Source: a virus. Taken from it: a stretch of 64,000 nt of DNA. The stretch is taken from the IMG/VR virus record IMGVR_UViG_3300042922_000827, positions 23,774-87,773 of that record; one strand, 5' to 3'. The notes beneath the pieces are model-generated. The model saw only the letters and a list, made by a program, of their open reading frames with translations. It searched no databases and was not told the DNA's origin. Position numbers and translations under genes: made by a program. This document shows positions 39,287 to 46,802 of the stretch, in pieces. Position 1 is the stretch's first letter. Every line of letters begins with the position of its first letter.

Positions 39287-41529
39287 TGATAGGTATCGAT
39301 GATGAGGTTATAACTACTGGGTTAGACGATAGAGAAATAAAAGATTGGAGATTGTCTCATAATATGATTCTTCTCCATAGTAGCTATCAGACAGAGAAAA
39401 AATTAAGAGATGATTGGGAAAAATTTAATAATATGACAATTCAAGATAGGATTGAAAGCGATTGGAAATCTATAGATTTATTTGGATTCAGTAATATTGA
39501 TAGATATGAAACAATGCTATCTGAATTTCTTAAAAACGATATTCCAGATGAATTATATGATAATTTATATGTTCCTATGAAGGAATCGTATGATCAAGCA
39601 GATGAATGGAATAAGAATAATATAAATAAAGTTATATCCAAAGCAAGCTCTTTAAAAGATCTTGAGAAGCAATGGGGTGTATATAATAGCATCCCAGTTT
39701 CTGATAGGTACGAAGTTGATGATGCTTCTATCGAATTATTTGATATGGACAACACGCAACATTATTTGGCTCAAAGAAAAGAATTCCTTAAAAAAGATAT
39801 AAACCATTCTGCTCCAACTATACAATATGTTCCATCTAGAGAAGAAGCTCTACGTCTATATGCATCTAAAATAGATATTGTGGGGGCAGCAAAAACTTGT
39901 GCTAGGATTCAAGAATCTACTTCAAATAATATTTCTGATATTATATTCGAAAGTGCTGAAAGGAATATTAGCGATAAAATAAATATTGATAACATGATAG
40001 CTCTATCTATTACCCCATTCTATTCTCCATATGAAATGGAAAAACTCGGCATATCTACTATAGATACTGGAATATATAGTGACGAACCAGATAATGTTCT
40101 AATTGGAGATATTACGACAAAGCAATGGTTTCAAGAATATAAAAATAGATTTAATGGATTTGACGACGATGCATTAATTCAATCTACTATAGGAGACATT
40201 GGAGGGTGGGCAGAAACTATAAAGAAACTATATTCTGATTATGATGAAATAAAAGAATCTGGAGATGTAGCTGCTATAAATAGTAGGAAGCAATCCATAT
40301 TAGATCTTGGGTGGAATCCAGAAATAGAGTTTAATGAGGCAACTAGAACACATGCCAATAATCGTATAAATTCTATACTTGAAGATATGTATTCTAGGTA
40401 TAGAATTATAGATGTAGAAGAAAGTGTTGCTCTTAATGAAGAAAGTGTTAATAGTGATTATGTTGGAGCTTTAAGACAGGTAGCAGTTCGTCCACTTTAT
40501 ATAATATTTTTTAATTCAAAAACTGTATTTAATAAAGTTATAAGAACTGTTACTAATAGCGTATATAGTCATGTCTCTATATCTTTTGATCCGTCTCTAA
40601 AAACAATGTATAGTTTTGATGCAAAGAATGGTGGCTTCTCTCAAGAATATATGACAGATTATATTAGTAGCGGAGAAGTAAAAGCTATTCAAGTATTTTG
40701 CACCTTTATAGATACGGCAAAATATGATGTATTACAATCTAAGATAAAAGAATATAGTAAAAATCAAAAGAATTTAGGATATTCTTTTATCAACCTAGTA
40801 ACAATACCATTCAAAATAAACTATATAAATAAAACCAAAATGGTTTGCTCCCAATTTGTAGATAGTATGCTTAAATTGGCTGATTTGGATATTACTAATA
40901 TTGGATCTAATATGATATCACCTGGAAAGCTCAATAATAGTATTAAGAAATATAAGGGAGATATTTATAAAATATATACTGGATCTCCAGATAAATATAG
41001 TGCCGATAAGGTATCTAATTTTATAAATAAACTTGCCAGCTCTACAGCCCAAGTAGAGTCAAATATACTAAGACCATTTTTATCTATTTCTAGTATAAAA
41101 GAAGCTAAGGAGTTTCCGGTTCAATTTACTGATGATGGAGATCTTCTTATATCTAAAGGTAAAGATATAGATTTTGAAGGAGAATATTCTAGGTGCCATA
41201 TAGCATTAGAACAATACGACAAAGTGAATAATATAGAAGCTATGAAATATTGTATTTATAAACTATGGTATATGAATATTGTCTTAGAAGAAAGAATCCA
41301 CGAAGATAAATCTGACAAGGATAAAATAAAGGAATACCATAAAGCTAGAGCTAAAATAATTAATGATATTAAAACTTATATGCATAAGATACAAAAAGTA
41401 GATAAGAAATTTGATATTATTAAAGAATATAATGAAAGCCCATTTAGTAGCGATTCTATTAAAATAAGAAGATCAACTCTCCTTTATACTATAGATCTAT
41501 TTAAAAGAATTATTGGTATTAAGAAATAG
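39286..41529 (+). CDS. Composite protein: tandem repeats plus papain-like (YiiX/NlpC-type) domain
   Basis: 747 aa, start overlapping the previous stop (TAATG). The N-terminal part holds two copies of a helical unit (EKKLRDDWEKFNNM...EFLKNDI and LEKQWGVYNSI...EFLKKDI). At 382-387 is ALNEES. After it, residues about 400-570 look like a permuted papain-type amidase/peptidase: YSHVSISFD (His about 429) before MVCSQFVDSM (Cys about 522), the order seen in YiiX and related proteins. The end is helical and Lys-rich. Possible lipid-, peptide- or murein-hydrolysing activity released by processing at the ALNEES site. Substrate not inferable. Confidence 0.65.
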   Translation: MIGIDDEVITTGLDDREIKDWRLSHNMILLHSSYQTEKKLRDDWEKFNNMTIQDRIESDWKSIDLFGFSNIDRYETMLSEFLKNDIPDELYDNLYVPMKESYDQADEWNKNNINKVISKASSLKDLEKQWGVYNSIPVSDRYEVDDASIELFDMDNTQHYLAQRKEFLKKDINHSAPTIQYVPSREEALRLYASKIDIVGAAKTCARIQESTSNNISDIIFESAERNISDKINIDNMIALSITPFYSPYEMEKLGISTIDTGIYSDEPDNVLIGDITTKQWFQEYKNRFNGFDDDALIQSTIGDIGGWAETIKKLYSDYDEIKESGDVAAINSRKQSILDLGWNPEIEFNEATRTHANNRINSILEDMYSRYRIIDVEESVALNEESVNSDYVGALRQVAVRPLYIIFFNSKTVFNKVIRTVTNSVYSHVSISFDPSLKTMYSFDAKNGGFSQEYMTDYISSGEVKAIQVFCTFIDTAKYDVLQSKIKEYSKNQKNLGYSFINLVTIPFKINYINKTKMVCSQFVDSMLKLADLDITNIGSNMISPGKLNNSIKKYKGDIYKIYTGSPDKYSADKVSNFINKLASSTAQVESNILRPFLSISSIKEAKEFPVQFTDDGDLLISKGKDIDFEGEYSRCHIALEQYDKVNNIEAMKYCIYKLWYMNIVLEERIHEDKSDKDKIKEYHKARAKIINDIKTYMHKIQKVDKKFDIIKEYNESPFSSDSIKIRRSTLLYTIDLFKRIIGIKK

Positions 41530-41531
41530 AT

Positions 41532-41559
41532 ATATGGGATAGCGTACGCTATCCCATAT
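41532..41559 (+). terminator. Hairpin terminator
   Basis: Perfect 28-base palindrome directly after the composite-protein pair. Confidence 0.85.
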
Positions 41560-41569
41560 TATTTGTTGG

Positions 41570-41588
41570 TTATATATTATAATAATGA
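41570..41588 (+). promoter_or_regulatory. Early-type phage promoter
   Basis: TTATATATTATA, four bases, TGAT. It lies 22 bases before the GTG start at 41611. Confidence 0.7.
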
Positions 41589-41610
41589 TATTATATGGGG
41601 AGTTGTTAGT

Positions 41611-41991
41611 GTGAAAAAAATTATTATAACTCGAGAAAATGTAAACGATGTCATGGGTTATATCAATAGCGCGTTTGAAGGGAAGGGATTTAAAATCCAT
41701 CTTGGGTACATATCAGATATAGATAATCCAACAGAAACATTTTTTACCACTATTCCGTATTATGACAATGATTCTATGTATCCTCCACAAAAAATTCAAC
41801 TTAAGAAATCTACATGTAAGTATGGCATCGTAGATTTCAGAACATATGGAGATTGTTTTCCTGTAGAAGAAAATAAAAATACTATTGTTATAGCTGATAA
41901 TGGAAATGTGTATTTTGTAACTTTAAACGATGAATTAAGACGAAAAGAAAATATCCAAAGCACATATGAGTTTAAGCTAATGAATACTTAA
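41611..41991 (+). CDS. Hypothetical early protein, 126 aa (GTG start)
   Basis: GTG at 41611 behind GGGGAG; an apparent extension upstream would start inside the promoter. Beta-rich protein beginning VKKIIITRENVNDVMGYINS. Single-gene early unit closed by the hairpin at 41993. No family recognised; size and composition recall the small paralogs at 30-31.6 kb but I cannot align them convincingly. Confidence 0.65.
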   Translation: MKKIIITRENVNDVMGYINSAFEGKGFKIHLGYISDIDNPTETFFTTIPYYDNDSMYPPQKIQLKKSTCKYGIVDFRTYGDCFPVEENKNTIVIADNGNVYFVTLNDELRRKENIQSTYEFKLMNT

Positions 41992-41992
41992 C

Positions 41993-42015
41993 AAAAGGGC
42001 ACATTGTGCCCTTTT
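41993..42015 (+). terminator. Hairpin terminator
   Basis: 11-bp perfect stem with a T-run included in the arm, after the 126-aa gene. Confidence 0.8.
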
Positions 42016-42069
42016 AGATTAATAAAAGATTTAAGACAATAAAATAAACTAAAAATAGGGGGATTTATA

Positions 42070-42975
42070 ATGAGTGCTAAAATTGATGTATTTGTAGGGG
42101 CAAAATTCTATAAATATAAAGAAGATGGAAGCCTGGAAACAATTAGAATTGTTAGGGCTAAGAGCGAAAATAATTTTATTATAATTAAAGATGATGATTT
42201 TAGTATAAAATACACTAAAACGTCAGATCAATTACATGAGTATACTTTACTACGTTCCGACGCTTTGTATACTTTCAATATTGTAATAAATGCCAAAGAC
42301 GATGCAATACTTCATGATATACTTGTAACAATGAGTAGAAAACAAGATAAAAACAAACCATATGTAGTATGTCGTCAAATGATGCAAAACTTATTTATGC
42401 AAATTATCAAAACCGATGTTACTACACTTGGAAATTGTGTATCTCATGATAGCTGCCCTCCAGATGTAGATTTTAAAATAAATCTTATATGCAGCAAATT
42501 AGTCAGAACATTTTCAGTAAACGGATATCTAAATGATACTCCAGAAGTTATTATGAAATTGGCTTCGAAGATTATAATTCAATCTGATAGAATTCTCGAG
42601 GCTCAATATAATGAATTGCATAAAAGATATAATGGGTTATGCACTTCTGTTAAAGAATTATTAGAAGAGAACTCATTTTGGGACGAAGTGAATAAAGGTT
42701 TAAAAGTGACTAAACTAAATGATAAAATAGAAAATTGCTCACTTAATGCCGAGCAGCTAACTTATCTACAGCAAGAAATTTCATATCTAATGGATAAAGT
42801 TCATGTGATAGAGTATGACCATGATATTGATTTCAATCAAATAAAGTCAGATTATATGCTTATTCGAGATATAGAAAATAAACTCTATATGATAAGTTAT
42901 TTGCGTGGTAGTTTTATAAAACAAGAACATTTGAGTGAAGAAGAATTGGCGAAATTTAACTCTATAAAAATATAA
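42070..42975 (+). CDS. Hypothetical protein, 301 aa
   Basis: Beta-rich N-terminal third (KIDVFVGAKFYKYKEDGS...) and a helical, coiled-coil-like C-terminal half (LYMISYLRGSFIKQEHLSEE). GGGGG before the ATG. It has no early promoter, unlike the units on both sides. Its stop precedes the promoter at 42980 by five bases. Family not recognised. Confidence 0.65.
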   Translation: MSAKIDVFVGAKFYKYKEDGSLETIRIVRAKSENNFIIIKDDDFSIKYTKTSDQLHEYTLLRSDALYTFNIVINAKDDAILHDILVTMSRKQDKNKPYVVCRQMMQNLFMQIIKTDVTTLGNCVSHDSCPPDVDFKINLICSKLVRTFSVNGYLNDTPEVIMKLASKIIIQSDRILEAQYNELHKRYNGLCTSVKELLEENSFWDEVNKGLKVTKLNDKIENCSLNAEQLTYLQQEISYLMDKVHVIEYDHDIDFNQIKSDYMLIRDIENKLYMISYLRGSFIKQEHLSEEELAKFNSIKI

Positions 42976-42979
42976 TTAG

Positions 42980-42998
42980 TTATATATTATAGAGATGA
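42980..42998 (+). promoter_or_regulatory. Early-type phage promoter
   Basis: TTATATATTATA, four bases, TGAA. It drives the 259-aa gene and perhaps the operon to 46739. Confidence 0.7.
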
Positions 42999-43010
42999 AT
43001 TAATATAGCC

Positions 43011-43041
43011 GGTGACTGCAAATGCGCGGGTGACGGCAAAT
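43011..43041 (+). repeat. Two 13-base repeats in mRNA leader
   Basis: GGTGACTGCAAAT (43011-43023) and GGTGACGGCAAAT (43029-43041), one mismatch, starts 18 bases apart. They lie between the early promoter and the ribosome site of the gene at 43064, so they are in the leader RNA. They look like paired binding sites for a protein or RNA. Confidence 0.75.
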
Positions 43042-43063
43042 AAAATTAAAAGGGGTAATCAGA

Positions 43064-43843
43064 ATGAACTACGAAGAAAGAAATTTAAGAAAGAACGAAC
43101 AGCAGGATGCGGCAAATCCAACTTCAGAAAATGAAAAAAGAGTACCAGCTCGCATCAAAATCAATCCAGTTGAAATGGAAGGCACTTACAAATCAAAGCT
43201 TATCACTTCAGTAAGACTATGCGCAATGGTTAACAAAATTATGCGTGGAGTAAGTCCTGACTTTGATGGATCACGGCTACAAGTAGTGGGATCAAATATT
43301 GTGGGTGAATTATTCTTTACCGAAAATCCTCATACCCAACTACGCGATGGTCAAATTAAAGTAATCGAACGCCGAGATTCAAGCAAAGCAAGAGACGTTG
43401 CTGGTGCGATCGAACGATATAATCGTCGCAATCGTTCTGCGACTCAGTATGAATTAACACAAGAAGGAAAAGAAGCTTTTGCAGAATTTGTTCCTCATTA
43501 TTTTGTCACAAATCGCGACAAAGGTACTGTTGATTGGGGCAGAGCTACAACCGAAGATGCCGAAATGGGCTTCAATGGTCGTAACAAAATTTATGTAAAA
43601 ATGCAATTTGACTTGCACAAATTCTTACGTAAAGTATATGGTGGTAAAGCTGCCGATCAATCCAATTACATTTATGAAATTGGAGTATTGCGTCCGCTTG
43701 ATGGTATTAAGTTAGAAAATGGTAATATCGTTTCTACGAAATGGTTACTTAATATTCTTCAAGTTGATGAAGCAAGCGTTCGGGAAACTTACGAAGAAAG
43801 CGGCTTCAGCCCACTTCAAAATACATTGAATATCGTTCGCTAA
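43064..43843 (+). CDS. Abundant-type early protein, 259 aa
   Basis: Behind AGGGG and a repeat-bearing leader. Codon use is noticeably richer in GC than in neighbours, as in the capsid gene, suggesting high expression. Basic/acidic balanced, with SKLITSVRLCAMVNKIMRGV near the front and many Arg. It might bind nucleic acid and control its own leader; not shown. Followed by its own strong hairpin. Family not recognised. Confidence 0.65.
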   Translation: MNYEERNLRKNEQQDAANPTSENEKRVPARIKINPVEMEGTYKSKLITSVRLCAMVNKIMRGVSPDFDGSRLQVVGSNIVGELFFTENPHTQLRDGQIKVIERRDSSKARDVAGAIERYNRRNRSATQYELTQEGKEAFAEFVPHYFVTNRDKGTVDWGRATTEDAEMGFNGRNKIYVKMQFDLHKFLRKVYGGKAADQSNYIYEIGVLRPLDGIKLENGNIVSTKWLLNILQVDEASVRETYEESGFSPLQNTLNIVR

Positions 43844-43850
43844 ACTACAT

Positions 43851-43883
43851 ATATACAGGAGTAGATAATCTACTCCTGTATAT
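43851..43883 (+). terminator. Hairpin terminator
   Basis: 15-bp perfect stem followed by TATTATTTTTT. It separates the 259-aa gene from the downstream operon; some read-through is needed unless another promoter exists. Confidence 0.85.
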
Positions 43884-43910
43884 ATTATTTTTTATTTGGA
43901 GGTTGTACAA

Positions 43911-44297
43911 ATGGCAATAGCTTTTGACTATCATGTAAATGAAGAAGTCGATGAAGTTATCGACGAAAAGGGTAATACTGTAATCATGTTTAGAAAATTG
44001 GCATGGGGTGCAGGTGAAGAAAAACTAGAGCTTAGGAAGTGGTATGTCGATATTAATAAAGAAACACCATCTAAAGGTGTTACATTCTTAACTGAAGATG
44101 GTCCGCACAATCTAGTAAATATTCTAGTCAAGAAAGGGTTCGGAGATACTGAAAAGGTTTTAGAAGAATTAAAATCTAGAGATGACTTTGAAGATGCTCT
44201 TTCTAATGTAATTGGGAAGAAGAAAGTTAAAGATATCAAAAGCCAAGATGCGGCTGATGAAGCATCTTATTATGATCCTAAAGAAATGTTGGGGTGA
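43911..44297 (+). CDS. PC4/YdbC-like ssDNA-binding protein
   Basis: 128 aa from the ATG at 43911 behind GGAGG. Residues about 22-70 (FRKLAWGAGEEKLELRKWYV...KGVTFLTEDGPHNLV) follow the PC4/YdbC layout: beta strands, the LxLRKWY core and KGVxLT, a fold that binds single-stranded DNA as a dimer. The C-terminal part is helical and ends acidic. A role in phage transcription or replication is likely. First gene of the 43.9-46.7 kb operon. Confidence 0.6.
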   Translation: MAIAFDYHVNEEVDEVIDEKGNTVIMFRKLAWGAGEEKLELRKWYVDINKETPSKGVTFLTEDGPHNLVNILVKKGFGDTEKVLEELKSRDDFEDALSNVIGKKKVKDIKSQDAADEASYYDPKEMLG

Positions 44298-44302
44298 TTT
44301 GA

Positions 44303-44602
44303 TTGGAACAATATATTGGAGTTGCAATGACTATAGTTTTATTAATAGTTATGGTTATTAGATCTAATAGTACGAATAAATGTATTACTAAAATAGAATA
44401 TGCCCCATGTAAAGTTCTTTATATATGTAGCGACTGCAAAGTCGCTACATCTGAAGAGAATTTAATTAGCCGTACTGTAGATATCTCTGATCAAGAAGGT
44501 GATAGACTATGGGGTAAGAAAACAGTTAAAGAATGTAAATGTGGATGTTCTTGGTTTGTAAAAGTTAATGTTATAAAGGAAGAGTATGTAAACATGGGGT
44601 GA
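44303..44602 (+). CDS. Membrane-anchored zinc-ribbon-like protein, 99 aa (TTG start)
   Basis: TTG start close behind GGGGTGA. An N-terminal membrane span (IGVAMTIVLLIVMVI, about 5-19) is followed by a cytoplasmic part with CSDC and CKCGC, which could hold one zinc. Next to another Cys-rich gene. Function unknown. Confidence 0.6.
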   Translation: MEQYIGVAMTIVLLIVMVIRSNSTNKCITKIEYAPCKVLYICSDCKVATSEENLISRTVDISDQEGDRLWGKKTVKECKCGCSWFVKVNVIKEEYVNMG

Positions 44603-44606
44603 TAAA

Positions 44607-45008
44607 ATGGCACTAGATAGCGATATCAGTGGAAATACAGAAGGACCATTCGAACAATTTGAAATATGCACATATGATACAAATTGCAAATTTAAAGATG
44701 TTAATGGTAGATGTATTTTTGAAATATGCATTATTCAACATACAGTTCCGCCTCTTACACTATTATGGTATTTTGAATGTGTTATATGCAAAACTATAGA
44801 TTGTATTAGACCAAACGATATGAAAATGCATGTTTGTTCTAGTTGCATCAGTAGAATGCAGGCTGCCGAGGCTCTGCCAATAAATTGTAGATGGTGTGGG
44901 CGTAAAATAACTAAACCACCATCTTGGATGTTTTCAGGTTTGTGTCCTGTATGTTTAGAAAGACTATATAAAGCTGCATGGGTGGAGGATTTTAATGATA
45001 CACGATGA
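44607..45008 (+). CDS. Multi-zinc-ribbon protein, 133 aa
   Basis: Contains at least six Cys pairs, including CVICK (about 52), CSSC (about 77), CRWCG (about 94) and CPVC (about 112). This is consistent with two or more zinc ribbons. It overlaps the start of the next gene by 14 bases. Candidate nucleic-acid or protein binder; family not identified. Confidence 0.65.
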   Translation: MALDSDISGNTEGPFEQFEICTYDTNCKFKDVNGRCIFEICIIQHTVPPLTLLWYFECVICKTIDCIRPNDMKMHVCSSCISRMQAAEALPINCRWCGRKITKPPSWMFSGLCPVCLERLYKAAWVEDFNDTR

Positions 45009-46050
45009 AAAAACTCCTATAGAGTATGTGCTATATGGTCAGTTTATAAAATATAGCGCATTAAGAAATTTAGTAGCATTAGAGTTTGCAAACTCTAATG
45101 CCGATGAAGTTAAGATATTTATAGATCTTAACCAGATGCTATTACCTGCATTTAGATATCTAAAAATTCAGGACTATAACGTTATTAGTTCTACAATTAT
45201 AAACTATTGTGCTCATCTGAGATCATATTTTAGAACTAGACACAATGTTCAATCTACTATTATTTTAGTATTTAGTCGTAATATGTCTAGTAATAATACA
45301 AGATTCTGTGCAGAGTACAATAGCCACTATAGATTAAGAATGCAGTCCAATGAAAAAATCATGGATGCAGTTGATTATAATTTAGATATACTAAAGATCT
45401 TGTGCCCATACCTTCCAGATATATATTTGAAGATCGGTACTGTCGAGCCATCGGTCATAATGTATGACCTTATATCTAAGGATTTTAATGACAATATTCC
45501 AAATATAGTTATATCATCATCCCAATACGCATACCAATTACCAGGAGTTGCTAGGAATACTGTTGTATTCAAAAAGAAAGTCGCGAATAAAATTGATACG
45601 TCTTTCTCGTATAATATGCTTAATGCTATAAATGCATTTATATACGATACAAGAGATATTGTAACTAATGAAATTTTAAATACTAAGACCATTAGTTTAC
45701 TTATGTCTCTAAGCGGACTTCCAAAACGTAATATAAAGAGCATGTTCAGTATTAAGACTTCTCTCGAAATCATTCAAAGCATTCCTGATAGTTCTCTTGG
45801 CGATATCGATGCTATGTATAAATGTATGGAAGAGCATATCAGAGCTAAGAAAACTAAAACATTCTTACCATATGATGAGTTCGTAAATAGATATAAGGCA
45901 ATAGATTTATTATATCAGCATAAGCTATATGAAATGCTACCAGAATCTAAAGAAAAGTCTTACCTACAAAGATTTTCAGATCCAAGTACAGTAAGAGATA
46001 TAAACGACAGATATTTTAAAAATATTCCTTTAGACTTAGAAAGGTTGTGA
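44995..46050 (+). CDS. Hypothetical protein, 351 aa
   Basis: Starts inside the preceding gene behind GGAGG. Alpha/beta N-terminal part with VKIFIDLNQMLLPAFRYL (about 37-54) that recalls the first strand and Asp of PIN/FEN-like nucleases, though I cannot find the rest of the acidic site. The C-terminal half is helical. In the zinc-ribbon/metallopeptidase operon. Confidence 0.55.
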   Translation: MIHDEKTPIEYVLYGQFIKYSALRNLVALEFANSNADEVKIFIDLNQMLLPAFRYLKIQDYNVISSTIINYCAHLRSYFRTRHNVQSTIILVFSRNMSSNNTRFCAEYNSHYRLRMQSNEKIMDAVDYNLDILKILCPYLPDIYLKIGTVEPSVIMYDLISKDFNDNIPNIVISSSQYAYQLPGVARNTVVFKKKVANKIDTSFSYNMLNAINAFIYDTRDIVTNEILNTKTISLLMSLSGLPKRNIKSMFSIKTSLEIIQSIPDSSLGDIDAMYKCMEEHIRAKKTKTFLPYDEFVNRYKAIDLLYQHKLYEMLPESKEKSYLQRFSDPSTVRDINDRYFKNIPLDLERL

Positions 46051-46056
46051 TTATAA

Positions 46057-46266
46057 ATGAAGGATGTATATGATATTAATAAGTTCTTAAGAGATCATTG
46101 TTATAACTATGATTTTACTAAAATAGAAAATCTAGAAATTATAAAATCAATTATAAATTCTCTTCTTAATACATCTGATTTAGAAGTTGGAGAAATATCT
46201 GTTACTGGGAGCGGAGTAGTCAATATTACAATAGTGCCAAAAATAAGTATTGCAATAGAGATCTAA
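46057..46266 (+). CDS. Hypothetical protein, 69 aa
   Basis: Small protein (MKDVYDINKFLRDHCYNYDF...) with AAGG before the ATG, six bases after the previous stop. No domain recognised. Middle of the operon. Confidence 0.6.
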   Translation: MKDVYDINKFLRDHCYNYDFTKIENLEIIKSIINSLLNTSDLEVGEISVTGSGVVNITIVPKISIAIEI

Positions 46267-46292
46267 AACATACAAGATAGGATTTGATAATA

Positions 46293-46739
46293 TTGAATTT
46301 TAATTATGAAGAATTTGTTAAAACTGCATTTAAAGTCATATTAAAGAGCGATAAATACAATAAACTAAAATATATCAGACTAAAAATTGATAATGAGCCG
46401 CACAGTCAACTCCCTCATGGTATGGCACATAAATGTACTATTACGATATTTTTAGACCAACTACTATTTGATAAATCTGAGTATTCGGAAGATGATATGA
46501 AAGGGTATATTGTATTTGTAGTTGCTCATGAGTTATCACATCTACTCCAAGATATCGATCGAATAAAGTATATAAACAATAGAAAATATCGTTACTTTAT
46601 AGAAGCTTCTGCTTGTATCACTGCTTTGGAGTATATAAAAGAACAATATGATATTTTTAAGAAGACTATAGGAGATTTCTCATTAGAACCAATGGAAACT
46701 ATTGAATTTGATGCTAGAGAATATCTAAATAAAAGATAA
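46293..46739 (+). CDS. Zinc metallopeptidase-like protein (HELSH), paralog of 7874 gene
   Basis: 148 aa from the TTG at 46293, the better spaced start relative to AGGA. VVAHELSHLLQD (about 74-85) is an HExxH motif; 22 residues on, YFIEAS offers a Glu third ligand. HELSH..QD....KY.....Y..(F/W)IE.S is common to this and the early 253-aa protein at 7874, so they are paralogs. No signal peptide. Last gene of the operon, followed by the hairpin at 46752. Confidence 0.65.
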   Translation: MNFNYEEFVKTAFKVILKSDKYNKLKYIRLKIDNEPHSQLPHGMAHKCTITIFLDQLLFDKSEYSEDDMKGYIVFVVAHELSHLLQDIDRIKYINNRKYRYFIEASACITALEYIKEQYDIFKKTIGDFSLEPMETIEFDAREYLNKR

Positions 46740-46751
46740 AGCTCAACATAT

Positions 46752-46777
46752 AAGGTAATGGGGAAACCCATTACCTT
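46752..46777 (+). terminator. Hairpin terminator
   Basis: 11-bp stem followed by TTATTTTTTA. It shows that the apparent upstream extension of the hub gene is not coding. Confidence 0.8.
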
Positions 46778-46802
46778 TATTTTTTATAAGGAGGAGATTA
46801 TT

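Noticed and set aside
46758-46802. An N-terminal extension of the hub-like gene beginning at the ATG at 46758
   Set aside because: The 45 bases are mostly the terminator hairpin and its T-tract; the TTG at 46803 has the AAGGAGG site.
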